Assembly: GCF_004798865.1 (NCBI RefSeq)
Contig: NW_025336599.1
Span: 2,134,419 to 2,198,418, forward strand
Source: Varanus komodoensis
Lineage: Eukaryota > Chordata > Lepidosauria > Squamata > Varanidae
Length of the DNA: 64,000 bases
Direction of reading: 5' to 3'
Shown: positions 11,280 to 23,095 of the stretch, piece after piece
How positions within the stretch are numbered: position 1 is the first letter of the stretch
Layout of the letters: each line of letters opens with the position of its first letter
Translations under genes and position numbers: made by a program
Notes under the pieces: generated by a model
What the model was told of the DNA's origin: nothing
The model's database searches: none
Seen by the model: only the letters and a program-made list of their open reading frames with translations

Positions 11280-12500
11280 TGCAGAGGTCTCCTGATGGTG
11301 CAAGCTGCCACCCTCCAGCTTGGGGCTCCTCACAGACTGGTCTTGTCCCACATGCTATTTACCATATACATCAAACCACCAAGTGGGGTCATCTGTGTTG
11401 TAAACTCCTTAGAGAGTCCTTTGGGGGACTATTAATGCAGTATACAAGGTTAATAATGTATAATATAATATAATATAATTTGGAGTTTCAGACTGCATTG
11501 CCACCAGCATGCTGACGGTACGTGTTTTTTCTCATTTTCATTGCCGTGGGTCAGGCTGTGGATGTGCTAAACGGGTGTGTGGCTGCAATAATGGATTCAA
11601 GAGGGTTAACAAACTGAAACCTAATCCAGACAAGGCTGAGAGGCTGTTGTTGATAGTTCCTCTGACCATATGGAGCAGGGTCAGCCTGTCTTGGATGGTG
11701 TAGCATGCCCCTTGAGGGAGTTGCTTCGTAGTCTGGGGTGCTCCTGATCCATTCCTTGAGCTCAGCTGGCCTCAGTGGCTGGGAGAGTCTTCTCCCAGCT
11801 TCAGCTGGACAGAGACAGTCTGTCTTCAGTAATCCATGCCCTGGTAATCTCTAAACTAGATGACTACTACGCACTTTAGATGGGGCTGCTTGTGGAGACA
11901 CTGTGGAAACCTTGGTCTGTGTACAGTGCTGCAGCCAGGCTCATAACAGGGACCAGGGGCACAAACATAGAATTCCCATTCTGATCCACTTCTGGTGGCT
12001 GCTGCATGTTCCCAAGACCAATTCAAGATGCTGCTTTAACCTATAATGTCCTCTGTAGTTTGGGGCCTCAATAGCTGATGGACCACTTCTTCTAACCACA
12101 AGGTACCTGGACACTGTGCCCAACATCTGAGGCCTCATTTCAAATGCTACCTCCAAGGGAGGCTTGGCTGCAGGCAGCCACCAAATTATGGAATGATGTC
12201 CCTAACAAGGCTTACCTGGCAGTGTCCGGATTTGGCGCCATGTTAAGGCTGCCCTGTTTGCTGAAGCATTTACCTGCCCTAATAGTGTAGAGAGGGGTGT
12301 GTGCATGTGTGATGGGGGGATGTGGCCAGCTGTTTTTTGGAAGGCCTGGCAGTATGATCTGGTTTTGCTGCTTAACTGTAAAAATGTGGTTTTAAATATA
12401 GCTTTATTTTTAATTTCATTTTCTGATGTTTCATTGTTTTTCCTCTATATTGTATTTGTTATTGTTGCTTGCTTCCTGAGAACTTTGGCTATCATCTGCC
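11280..12500 (+). mobile_element. L2 LINE, RT C-terminus and 3' UTR
   Basis: A diverged L2. At 11339-11390 CATGCTATTTACCATATAC matches the L2 segment encoding MLFNIYMKPLGE. At 11500-11530 CATTGCCACCAGCATGCTGA is the diverged CHQYADD segment. At 11605-11640 a peptide NKLKPNPDKAE matches the L2 block NKLKLNPDKTE. The C-terminal region and an AT-rich 3' UTR follow, ending near 12500. Many stops and frame changes mean it is dead. It is interrupted at about 11388-11478 by a foreign LINE tail. Confidence 0.75.
11388..11478 (+). mobile_element. Tiny LINE 3' tail nested in L2, ending in (TATAA)n
   Basis: Between two L2 segments that are contiguous in the family lies about 90 bases reading TGTAAACTCCTTAGAGAGTC through GCAGTATACAAGG to (TAATA)n. 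This looks like an extreme 5'-truncated LINE 3' end with its simple-repeat tail. Borders are set by where L2 similarity stops and resumes. No clear target duplication can be read. Confidence 0.5.
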
Positions 12501-13399
12501 TACCTATCTGTCTATCAGAACAAACATGCACAAAAACACAGCTGAGTTTTCATGCAAAGCTCACAATCTGATATGGAACGAGCTCAGGATAGAATTTGGA
12601 GGACTTCGTGGAGCTCAAGGTCTACAGATTCCCACACCCTGCACACAGCTTACTCTTCACAAAGAGAGAGAGAGCTTGCTTCTTTCTTATCTTTCCAGCA
12701 ATGGAAGGAGCCGAGTTCATTGCCACTGTAGGGTTTTGAAAGTCAGTTTGATTCCCAAACTGTTCCTGTTCAGGTATTTCTGCCATCTCCTTTTCTTCTC
12801 CTTCCAAGAACCCTTGCTCTTTATTTCCCCTTCTGAAACTTGTCTCAGCATGGGGGGCCCAGACCAGGACTTCCTCATGCCTTTCCCACTTTGGGGGCAT
12901 ATGCCCAAGGGCTTGCTCCTTCAGAAACTCTGAAACAAGCGGCTCCCAAACCCTCCCCCTTCCTGCCAGCTCTGCCTGGCTCCTGTTAAGGCCATGCCCA
13001 CAACTGCCTCTTCCATTAATTAGCTTTGTGCGTGTTCCTTGGTCTGTCCTTTTGACCGAGCAGTCTATGCATTTTAATGGCAACAGAGGGACATGGGCAG
13101 CATTGAACTGCTGCAGGCCGTCTCGATCCTGGACATCTCATTATGCACCGCAACAGAACAGGGCAGAGGCTGGTGCCTCCGGTGCTCAAACTCCCCAGAG
13201 AGCACTTGGGACATGGCCCTTCTTTCTGGCGGCTGCCCTGGTAGATGCTTTCAAGGGTTTCCACTTGTTGCAGTGCTGTTGGATCCACCCAATCCAATGG
13301 GAAAGAGCTGGGTTAAACTCCTCATTCCGTTGAAAAGCGTAATTGGTGCCTTGGGCCTCACCACTGTCTCCTAACCTTTCCAACTTCACAGAGTTATTC
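12501..13399. other. Single-copy stretch
   Basis: Frames of about 150 codons overlap on both strands near 12469-13083 but have no recognisable domain. No repeats beyond a short (GA)n at 12664-12675. Confidence 0.5.
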
Positions 13400-14180
13400 T
13401 GGGGATGCGATCATAGCCCACGTATATCACCTCAAGGTGCATGGAGGAAACAGAATGCAAATATGATAAAATAAATGAATATCACACCTAATCATCCAGC
13501 GTCTGCTTTGATTATCTCTCTCTCTCCAAAACCTTTGTCCTTCCATCCATTCACAGTTCTGCTCTAACAAATCATTTGTCATTTGACTTTTAGAACATAA
13601 TCTTTATAACAATTTATGCAAAAACCACAATTTCAGATGAACAGAAACAAGAGTAGTAAGCAAGGTCAGGACACGACGTTGATTTGTGCCTCATAACTAT
13701 CCTCTGTCTTCTTCTAACTCTCATTTTGTAAGTGTCCTCAAATTTTGTTTTGTCTAATTTGGCAAGAAGAAAAAAATATTGTTGATATGAATGTATTTGT
13801 TTTTACCATTGCTCTAAACTGGAATAAATTTGACTTTTCAGCAAAATGTCTGGAATGGCTCTCATTTGTAATTCCCTTTTATCTTTCAAGATTTATGTGC
13901 AAGAAAAGAAGCAAACAACATGCCTTCTTAAATGACTGCTGCTTTGAAATGCGGCTTAATTAAAACCAAGTATTTACACTGTTTTGTTAAAAATAAAGAA
14001 AATCTTCTGTTCCCAACACCATTTGTTCTGACAGGATTTTGGCCTTGCTATCAAAATAAAGCTGAATATAGATTTTGAGATGCATATTTTTCTACTAGGT
14101 GATGACGCTTTGTTGGAAGTAGGGAAAAATTATTTTGTTGGTACTTGAAGAATTTTCCTAAATGAAATGAAAGTGCTAAA
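13400..14180. other. AT-rich repeat-free block, candidate conserved element
   Basis: About 780 bases free of recognisable transposons, with clustered homeodomain-type words, for example GCTTAATTAAAACC near 13957. No coding signal. Proposed only as a candidate conserved non-coding block. Confidence 0.25.
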
Positions 14181-14181
14181 G

Positions 14182-14208
14182 GCGAAGAAGAAGAGGAAGA
14201 AGAAGAAA
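14182..14208. repeat. (GAA)n microsatellite
   Basis: GAA units with one GAG/GGA interruption. Confidence 0.8.
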
Positions 14209-14809
14209 TATAATGAGCACCAGAATATGCATAGAAGTACCCTGGGGTGGGGTCGGAGGTAAAGTGGTCACACTGGGGGGGTAGAGCCCCGGGCCAGAGG
14301 TCAAAGATGGCCTCCCTCACATCCCCGCCTGGCGCACTGGCTGGCCTGAGGCCTATGCCCCTTTCATGTTGCGGTTTCCCAGCTTTTCGGCAGGCTTTGC
14401 TCACCTATTTTAAAGGGTGAAACTAACCCTTCTAATGAGTTAAGAGGCTCAGGCTGCAATGGTCCAGCTTTGGGGAGTATTTGGAGTATGCTGGCTCCAA
14501 CGCTATCATCTGCGGTCTGTGTGCTTTGCCTTTCAGCACATCAGTTTTTGTGGTTCTCCAGGGCTGCATTGTGCTGAAAAATCCAAGGCAGCTACATTGA
14601 GGGATTTGTGAAGAATCCACCTGCAATTGGGAATTCATCACATTCCCTGGGTTCAGCTCCCCCAACTCTGGCCCACTTTTCACAGGCCCAGAGTCCAAGT
14701 TCCTGGCAAGCATGCCCAATGTTTGCAGGGTACTCGCTAGGAATTGATCCCCATGAGCTGTGCAAGCAGAACCCACTCATGCTCCAGTAAGAAGTACCCC
14801 AAGCTGAAG
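14209..14809. other. Single-copy stretch
   Basis: Nothing recognised. Short frames on both strands only. Confidence 0.45.
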
Positions 14810-17408
14810 AAGTGGAACTCTGCTATTGATGGATGCAACCTGATAAGAAAAATAGAAAGGACAAAAGGGAGGTGGAGTCACACTATATGTGAAAGGCACA
14901 TATATCTGCACAGAAATACAAGAAGGGGAACTTAGTAGCCCCATTGAAAGCATCTGGCTTAATTAAAAGGGAGTAAAAAATAAGAAAAACAGTTATTGGC
15001 ATCTATTACCGACCACCCAGTCAAAAAGAGGACAAGGATGCAACCTTCGAAAAGCAACTTGCCAGCATTTCCAAGAAGAACAATATAGTCATCACAGCGG
15101 AACCTCAATTTCCCCGATACATTCTGGGATACAATTTCTGCCAAGCATGGCCCCTCCAAGAGATTCCTGACATGCAATGCCAACAACCCTCCAGCAGAAA
15201 GTAGAGGAAGGCATGGGAGGACCAGCTATCCTTGATTTAATACGAACTCACAGGGATGGCCTGCTGGACATGGGGACTCTGGGGCAAGGTGACCATGCGA
15301 CACTTGAATTCTCAGTTAGAAAGGAGACAAAGGGTAACTGAGCCAAACAGGCATCCTTGACTTCAAGAAAGACAAGTTGAATGAACTCAAAAAAAGGATA
15401 AGCAAAATGCCATGACAACACACCCTTAAGAGGAAAGGAGTGCAAGAGGGGTGGGAAATCTTGAAAAAGAAGATTCTCCAAGCACAGCTACAAATTCCAT
15501 CAAGAAAAAAGTGTAGAAAACAACCACAAAAAGTTAAGTAACAGCCCAAAAGAAAAAAAGAACATGTAAAGGAAGTGGAAGCAGGGCCAGAACACAAAGG
15601 AAGGATGTAAACAAATAGCAAGGAATTGCAGGGATGGCGTCTGGAAGGTTAAAGCAGGGAATGAACTGAGAATAGCAAGGGATGCGAAGCACAACAAGAA
15701 AACCTTCTTCAGATACATCCAAAACAAAAGACATGTGAGAGAGAAGGGTGTCCAGCTACTTAAAGTGGATGGCAGAGTGATAACAGGTGACAAGGAAAAG
15801 GCAGAGGCGTAAATTCCTACTTCGCCTCAACCTTCTCCCACAAGGAAATCTACAATCAAGAGGAAGTACAAGCTGAAGGTGGGAGATGACAGCCCAAGAT
15901 TGACAGGCAAATAGTCAAGGAATACTAGATGGAATAAATATTTTCAAATCTCCAGGGCCTCATGAACTCCATCCCAGAATCATAAAATAGCTAGCAGATG
16001 AACTCTCAGAACCACTGGCTATTATCTTCTATAAATCTCGGAAAACAGAAGTGCCTTATGTCAGGAGACCCCATATTCAAAAAGGTGAAAAAAGATGAAC
16101 ACGAGAACTATAGACCAGTTAGTTGGACATCAATCCTTGGAAAATTTCTGGAGCAAACTAAAAAATCCATCTGCAAGCATCTTGAAGAAAAAACAGTGAT
16201 TAATAGAAGGCAACATGGATTTATCAAAAATAAATCCTATCAGACTAATTTAACCTCATTTTTTGACTAGGTAACCTCTCAAATGGACAGAGGGAACACT
16301 TTAGACATACTCTACCTAGACTTTAGCAATGCTTTCGACATAGTGCCCCATGACACTCTGATAAGCAAATTAGCAAAAACTGGACTAGATGGAAAAACTA
16401 AATTGGTCACAAAGAGTACTCAACAAAGGCACCTTCTCAAATTGGATGAAAGTAGCTAGTGGGGTGCTGAGCTAGTTCAGTCGTGGGCCCAGTGCTCTTC
16501 AACATCTTGAGTAATGATTTGGATGAGGCAGTGCAAGGAAAGATAATCAGATTTGCAGATGATACAAAACTGGGTGGAATAGCAAACACCTCAGAAGACA
16601 GAATGAAGAACCAGGGCGATCTTGATAAACTTGCACACTGGGCTCATAGCAACAGAATGAGATTCAATAAGGACAAGTGCCAAGTCCTCCACCTAGGAAA
16701 AAGGAACCAAAGACATCGATACAAGGTGGGGAATATGTGGCTCAACAGAACTGAGAAAAAGTGCTCAGAGTAATTGTGGACAACAGGAAAATAGAAGCCA
16801 ACACTGCGATGAAGCCGCCAAAAGGGCAAATGCTATTTTGGGATGCATGAACAGAAGTATTACTTCCAAATCATGAGAAGTAATACACTCTACACTCCTC
16901 ACTAGTCAGACCTCATCTGGAATCCTGTGTCCAGTTCTGGGCACCAAGATTTTAAAAAGATGCAGAGAAATGAGAAAGGATCCAGAGGAGGACAACAAAA
17001 ATAATCCAGGGTTTGGAAACACTGCTCTATGAGGAGAGACTGAAAGAACTGGGCATGTTCAGCCTTGAGAAGAGAAGACTGGGGGAGGGGAGGGACATGA
17101 CCTCAAAGGCTGTCACAAAGAGGAAGTTCAAAATCTCTTCTTGCTGATGCCAGAGTGCAGGACACGGAATAATCAAGTCAAGCTGTGACAACCCAGATTC
17201 AGGCTGAACATCAGGAAGAGCTTCCTCACTGTCACAGCAATATGACAGTGGAACCAGCTGCCTAGAGAGGTGGTGGGCTCTCCCACACTTGAAAGATTCA
17301 AGGCAAAACTGGACAGGCATTTGAGTGGGATGGTGTGTCCTGCAACAGCAGGGGTTGGACTCAGTGGCCTTCTTGGCCCCTTCCAACTCTACTATTCCAT
17401 GATTCTAC
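14810..17408 (+). mobile_element. Old CR1 LINE: endonuclease, RT and 3' UTR
   Basis: A 2.6-kb CR1 that begins inside the endonuclease domain (DGCNLIRK-like peptide near 14830, then a GGVTLYVK-like segment near 14870). Reverse transcriptase blocks follow: NYRPVSWTSILGKFLE near 16110, QHGFIKNKSYQTNL near 16215, a DFSNAFD-like block near 16320, GPVLFNILSNDLDEAV from 16486, and the catalytic FADD at 16552-16563. RHRYKVGN-like C-terminal sequence and the 3' UTR end in CTTCCAACTCTACTATTCC. ORF1 and the 5' UTR are missing. Numerous stops and frame changes show a long-dead copy, clearly older than the CR1 at 48940-53818. Confidence 0.9.
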
Positions 17409-18949
17409 GACCTTCTGGAAAGCAGCCCTCTCAGTGTATGGCACTGCGCGGCCGTACTGTGGCTGCTGCTTGTGCTGGAGAAGGCTGGTCACGGGGTGCT
17501 CAGTTGCAAGGGGCCCTCCAGGATGGCAGCCCCTCTGACATGTGGCAGCACTCGCTCACACTCCAAAGCAGCCACCCTGATGGCTTCTTGCACCACAGAA
17601 GTCTGGTCTTGAGCTGCTCTGTCGTGAGGGGCCTGCCAGGAAATCACCCACCCCTTGACCACTGTGCATACAACATCCCTCTTCCACACCAGCCACAGCT
17701 GCCTTCTGGACCACTGATTCTGATGTGGAACAGGGCTTCCAGTTGCACAACTAGGGCTCCAGAAGTGTTCCTGGACTTCCTCTGAGCCTGGCATGTTTTG
17801 GAAGACTAGGCCAAACACAAGAGGGGGCCTGTGGATCCTTGGAAGGGTGAATTTTAACAGGGTGTGCCCGAGCCCTAGCAATGTGGTCCCACTCGCTGCA
17901 CGGTGGTGACAGTGCTGCTCAAAGAGAAAGGGACATCGGAAGAGGAGGAGGGCATCTTGAGATTAACTCGCCACGTTGGGTTGGAGCTAACACTAAAAGC
18001 TCTTTCATGGGGCTGGAGGTTGCCCTCTGGTGGGATTATGGATTAATATCAGCTTTCCATGATTGTTTGTGAAGGCTCATGGGCACCATCAGTTTTTCCC
18101 TCTCAAGGCCAAAGCACAATGGAATTCCTTTGACATAGTGGAACTTGCTGGAACATCTCTAATCCACAACACAGGAGTGCAGATTTAAGAGTTGCTTGAA
18201 AGCAAAAACACTAAGCTACAGGTCAGGCAAGGTCCCAGAGTGCTCACTCAGTCTTTCTGCTGCTAAAGGCAACGTTCAAAAATAGAGCCGTGACAGCCAT
18301 GGTAGCCAACAGGCACCACAGGAGAAATAGACTGGTATATTTGCTGATCACGCTACAGCCTTCAGGAGCCCCAAGGCTGAGCATCAGTGAAATTATTTGT
18401 GCCTTGTTCATCTGTCTACACTGCAGTGCTTTAATCAGACTGCTTGACCTCCTCCTACCTAACTTCCTTGTAATTCTACCATCACGGCCCCCACCCCCAT
18501 TTGTGCCAAAAAACCAACTGGGCTGTTTCGCACGATATAAAGCAAGAGTTGATCTGGATCAGTGCTCCATTTCTGGTAGGCTGAATAAATCGGGAATGAA
18601 AAGATGCAATGCATCGGAATCTGAGTGAAACAATGCTAAAACAGAAATAGGAAGCCCGACCCTGCAACACTTGTGGCTTTGCAAACCTGAATGCAGTGTG
18701 TGAGATTGGCCTTATAACTCGGAAAGCGGTTGGCAACCCCTGTTCCGGGTCACGCACAGAAGCAACGGAGAGCTGACTTTGCCTTCATGCGGCGTACAGG
18801 ACGCATCCCTGGAGTACTTTTAGATTACTCTCTGAATAAGGCCCGCTCAGCTCGATGAGGCTTAGTCTACATGCATGACAGATAATTACCTGGTGTTACT
18901 GCTGTCTATAGAGAGAATTTTTCACACTCCTGGACAGCTCCAGCCCACC
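17409..18949. other. Single-copy stretch with an anonymous minus-strand frame
   Basis: A 130-codon frame (17489-17881, minus) is the longest here. It has Trp-rich and Cys-containing segments but no family that I recognise, and the plus strand is open over much of the same span (17270-17785), so I do not call it a gene. The rest shows nothing recognisable. Confidence 0.4.
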
Positions 18950-18954
18950 AGTCC

Positions 18955-19720
18955 TGTTGACCATGAATGCAGGCCCGGCAGGGGCTCAATTAGCCTCGCC
19001 AATGAACCAGGCCTGTAGCGTTGCAGTTCAAGTCGGGTGAGCAATACGTGGGTGGCTGGGTGTCGTGAGGCCGTAACTCATGGCTCCACTTAACTCACAC
19101 AGCAGCCGGCAGTGGAACTAAAGACTTGTATTGCTGTTCACTACAAGATTTACAATGTGGCTGATAAGCTTTACTAACTAGCCCCCTTGCAGTGCAGTTG
19201 CTGCTCCTTCTCTGAGCTACCTCAGGAGACAACGTGGTATCAGAGCTTCCTGTCTCACCTTTCCGCTCGTGGGTGGGACAGACCTCTGTCCTGTCGTCAT
19301 AATTGTAACTGTCATCTTAAAGATCTCCTGACTTGAGCATTCGTCAGACTTTCCATTGCCCAGCAATTTCAGAGTCAGGAGCCGGGGGGGTGACTTCTTC
19401 AGGCAGCTCAGAACTGGAATCAGGGGACGCCTCCCCGTCAGCCTGCAGGGAGGCTGTTCTCTCAGAGGCTACGGGGTCAGACTGCAGAGAGGCTCCTTGC
19501 TCAGCAGTCTCAGAGCCAGGCTGCAGAGGGGCCGTCTGGGCACCGGGCCTCAAATATAAGTCCCCTTGTTCCAATGCTCGACTCTCACTGCTAGCTCCTG
19601 CCTCCTCCTCACGAGTAAACGTCTATGTCGCATCATCAGGCACGACACTGGGGCAAGTCCGGCTGTATTGCAAATGTACAGCTTGGCTGCATTGTGGTCA
19701 TTAGCAGACTTCTGAATCTG
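18955..19720 (+). mobile_element. Fossil LTR-retrotransposon 5' end (candidate)
   Basis: A roughly 280-bp LTR-like segment (18955 to about 19233) starts TGTTG and ends ACAAC. It is followed at 19235-19246 by TGGTATCAGAGC, the classic primer-binding site complementary to the 3' end of initiator tRNA-Met used by many Ty3- and Ty1-type elements. GC-rich leader-like sequence follows to about 19720. No second LTR, pol or env is seen. It is an old, broken remnant; family Ty3-like is a guess. The match could be chance, since the LTR cannot be confirmed without another copy. Confidence 0.4.
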
Positions 19721-19830
19721 GGGGCCTCTCCATGTGTTGGACACAAGTAGAGATGTCAAAGGAATCTGCAAAGGACTCCAGGTGGGTTGAATCTCTGAAA
19801 GTCCCACCCATGGATTCCACATCTGACTCA

Positions 19831-19922
19831 CATTTCTTTATTTGATTTATAGTCTGTTGTTGTTGTTTGTCTTACAGTGAACTCAAAGCAGCTTGCATCG
19901 TTCTCATCCCCGCAGCAACAGC
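19831..19922 (-). mobile_element. Sauria-type SINE tail fragment
   Basis: TTTCTTTATTTGATTTATAG then CTCAAAGCAGCTTGCATCG is the reverse complement of the SINE/BovB-type 3' end (AAGCTGCTTTGAG...TATAAAT). A (TTG)n expansion sits inside. The head is missing. Confidence 0.5.
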
Positions 19923-19964
19923 TTTTCTTCGTGTGGATTCCATGGATTTGTAGCACACTTTCTA

Positions 19965-20160
19965 ATGCTTATTTTTGCAATGTTATACAAATTCAGTTGT
20001 AGAACATTATGAAAAATTTTGAAACACAGACCAACAAGGAGCATTTTGCCTATGAACTAAAGAGCAAAATTACCAATGAAGGGATTTAAGTATTTTGGGG
20101 GAATTTGCAAATTTCCTTAGGGATGGATTTGTGCAAAATCTGATTCTGTTGATGAGAGGA
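19965..20160. repeat. Degenerate AT-rich dispersed repeat
   Basis: Words such as TTATACAAATTCAG, GAATTTGCAAATTTCC and GATTTGTGCAAAATCTG place it in the same family as 8930-9130 and 45490-45700. Confidence 0.35.
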
Positions 20161-20309
20161 CAGAACAAAAGCTGCCTGCCCTCAGTGAAACATAGCTAGA
20201 ATAGATTCCTTAATGTCTGTGCATTAATTACTATGACTGTTGAGTGTGAGAGTTGAATTCCAGCATGGCTAAAGGACTCCATGTTAGGAAAGGTAAGCCA
20301 ATACCCCTC

Positions 20310-20337
20310 CACACACACACACACACACACACACACA
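20310..20337. repeat. (CA)n microsatellite at gap edge
   Basis: A (CA)n run continues directly into the run of N, so its true length is unknown. Confidence 0.9.
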
Positions 20338-20437
20338 NNNNNNNNNNNNNNNNNNNNNNNNNNNNNNNNNNNNNNNNNNNNNNNNNNNNNNNNNNNNNNN
20401 NNNNNNNNNNNNNNNNNNNNNNNNNNNNNNNNNNNNN
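20338..20437. other. Assembly gap, exactly 100 N
   Basis: One hundred N, the conventional placeholder for a gap of unknown size. It lies between (CA)n and (TCTG)n, so the assembly probably broke on simple repeats. Confidence 0.97.

Positions 20438-20483
<46 letters not shown>
20438..20483. repeat. (TCTG)n microsatellite at gap edge
   Basis: Eleven or more TCTG units begin at the gap edge. Confidence 0.92.
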
Positions 20484-20487
<4 letters not shown>

Positions 20488-22084
20488 CCACACACACCAT
20501 TCACACATGCTCTCCTACCTTCCTTGGGACATTGCTAAGAAGGCAGACAACACATTCTTGAAAACATGTGCTCTGTTTATGCTATGTTTAAGGCAGCTGG
20601 TTATGATGCATTAAGGGGAGATTTCTGCATGAATAACAGAACATGTATATGGCCATTGCAACCATTCACTTTCAGGGGGAGGTGTTGACTTTCCAGTCTT
20701 TTTCCAACTCCAACCCCCACTCTCCCCTTCTATATATTTTGCAGTGGCCAGAATTTCAGAGTATAGTTACATATATGCATAGTTACATAAGTAACTTTTA
20801 AATACTACAAAAATTGTTTGAAAGCCTCATCATTTCTACTGTAGCTAATACAGATGTGATAAATAGAATATGCATTTCACTTTCTGTCTCTCTCTTATTT
20901 CTCCCTTGTCTTTAGTGTCAATTTTACTAAATTATATGGTGCAAGGAGCAGTCATATGGCACTGTAAATCTGGCATAAACATCTCCAGACTTCCAGAAAA
21001 AAGATGAATGATATTTCAGATTGTCTCTCTGGTGCCATTTCTAAACTCCCCACTTGATCCAGACAGCTGTGAGTGCTTCCAGTAATTTCAGTCAGTCACT
21101 GCAACCTTCGTCCTTACCCCTCCCATACATTTGTTTATTTTTGGCTTAGTGTTAAAATAACATCATTAATTTTCTGCACGTGATTACTGTGTACATGGTT
21201 AGCTGTAGCACTAAATTATGCTTGTTCTGTGTTTCTTGTTCTTTTTATACCCATCAACAGATTATTTGTGCCCAAGGATGTCCAAGAACTTAATTTCTGC
21301 CCACAAATTATGCAGTGCTGTCCTATTTGCAACTCCAAATGTAAACATAAGCAGTGAAATTGTTTGCTTTGTCTTTCGAAAAATATCCATAAGTTCTCAA
21401 ATTTCTGATTATCTTGGGGGGAGTGCACTTCTTTGTTTAAAAAAGGTCAACTTAAACATTTTTTCAAAGGCAAAACAAAGCAAAACAAAAATCTACCCAT
21501 GACATGTCTGTGCTTTAGCCAAAAGGAGGGGGCATGAATTTTGTAAAATACATGTGGGAATCTGCATTTTTCCTTTCGAAAATGGATGGATTTTCTTTTC
21601 AAATGAGTCCCCAAAAGTTGAAAATAAAACTAGGAGTAAAGTGAAATGAGGTTTGAAATAAGTTTTAGAGAATTTCGGTGAGGGTAAACACTGCTGGTTC
21701 CCCCATCCTTTGCATATAATTCGGTAGAACAGTGTTAGTCTTTCCCCAAAGAAAGGCTCACAGCAGGAAGACTGATAAGTGGGACAACCTGAATCACTAT
21801 AACCACAACCTCTTTTCATAGTGGATGCTTTTGCAATATTGAATTATAGTTAATGCGGATAACATCCATACACAGATGGGGGATCATTAGAGCTGGGCAC
21901 AGATGAACTGTCCCAACGTACCTTTCAGCAGATAAATTAAGGGGATCATTTCACTAAATTTCTCAAGTGAGAAGAGAATTTCTCCCACAATTTCTCACAG
22001 TACTAGTAGCAACGTGGCTGGCTCTCACGTAAGGCTGCCCCATCCCCATTGCTGAAGAGAACACTAGCAATTCTGTTTGGCAAC
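20484..22084. other. AT-rich single-copy stretch
   Basis: No gene is seen. Parts near 21270-21480, 21535-21660 and 21890-22000 share words (GCATTTTTCC, CTCAAATTTC) with the degenerate AT-rich repeat but are too diverged to call. Around 20720-21200 is repeat-free. Confidence 0.45.
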
Positions 22085-22521
22085 CTGGTCAGATATTGCA
22101 TGTTCTATCAAGCCTGTGAAAGTTGGACCATAAGGAAGGCTGAGCACTGAAGAATTGAGGCCTTTGAATTGTGGTGCTGGAGGAGACCCCTGCGAGTCCC
22201 TTGCACTGCAAGGCGATCAAACTGGTCAGTCCTAGAGGAGATCAACCCTGACTGCTCTTTAGAAGGCCAGATACTGAAGATGAAACTCAAATACTTTGGC
22301 CACCTACTGAGAAGGAGGGACTCCCTGGAGAAGACCCTGATGCTGGGAACAGTTGATGGCAAAAGAAGGAGAAGGCAGAGGATGGGGTGGCTGGATGGAG
22401 TCACTGAAGCAGTTGGTGTGAGCTTAAGTGGACTCCAGGGGATGGTGGATGACAGGAGGCCTGGAGGAATGTTACCCATGGGGTCACAATGGGTCGGATG
22501 TGACTTTGCAACTAGCAAGCC
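22085..22521 (+). mobile_element. BovB (RTE) LINE 3' end, copy 1
   Basis: It encodes the C-terminal BovB block, read as a CWRRPLRVPCTARRSN-like peptide near 22172, KLKYFGHLLRRRDSLEKT near 22285, and RRRQRMGWLDGVTEAV near 22375, then GGGTCACAATGGGTCGGA. This order and wording match the well-known BovB tail shared by ruminants and squamates. The part from 22169 stays open for about 150 codons, so decay is modest. 5'-truncated, with an (AAGC)n tail. Confidence 0.88.

Positions 22522-22569
<48 letters not shown>
22522..22569. repeat. (AAGC)n tail microsatellite
   Basis: About twelve AAGC units directly follow the BovB 3' end and are probably an expanded element tail. Confidence 0.9.
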
Positions 22570-23095
22570 CCAAGCCTCAGTAGATTTTGCATACTTTGGT
22601 TCAGTCATCAATTCAAAGGGAAACTGAAGCCAAGAAATTCAAAGAAGACTGAGACTTGAAGGAGCTAAAAAAAATCCTCACGTGTAAGGATGTTTCACTG
22701 GAGACCAAGGCCAAGATCATCCACACCATTGTATTCCCGATCACTGTGCATGGTTCTGGCATCTGGACAGTGAAGAATGCCGGCAGGAGGAAAATGGGTG
22801 CCTCTGAGACCTGGTGCTGGAGGAGAGTTATGTGAATACCCTGAACCAACAGAAATGCAAACAACAGTGTTTCCTGGAAGCAAAAATGATGCAGTTTTGG
22901 ACACATCAAGGGTAGGCAAGACTTGCTGGAGAAGTCAGCATGTGAGGGAAAGTCAAAGACAGAAGAAGAAAAGGAAGACCAATTATGACTGATTCCAAAC
23001 AGGAAGCCACGGCCTGGCACGAGTGGGATGTTTGGAGGACTTTCGTTTATAGATCCACCAGAAGTTGGAGATGGCACATAGCTACTGCAACCCTG
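22570..23095 (+). mobile_element. BovB (RTE) LINE 3' end, copy 2
   Basis: It starts upstream of the copy-1 region within the BovB frame (FAYFGSVINSKGN near 22590, then QRRLRLEGAKK) and passes through KDVSLETKAKIIH-like sequence near 22690 to the tail region GGAGATGGCACATAGCTAC. Wording differs from copy 1, so it is a separate, more decayed insertion with several frame changes, in the same orientation. Confidence 0.85.

Noticed and set aside
17270-17881. Long open frames on both strands just after the CR1 end
   Set aside because: Open on both strands at once, which is typical of GC-moderate sequence with few stops; no recognisable family. The first part also includes CR1 3' UTR.
22501-22569. 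Possible CRISPR-like or protein repeat (KQAS repeats)
   Set aside because: It is a plain (AAGC)n microsatellite read in frame; no spacers.
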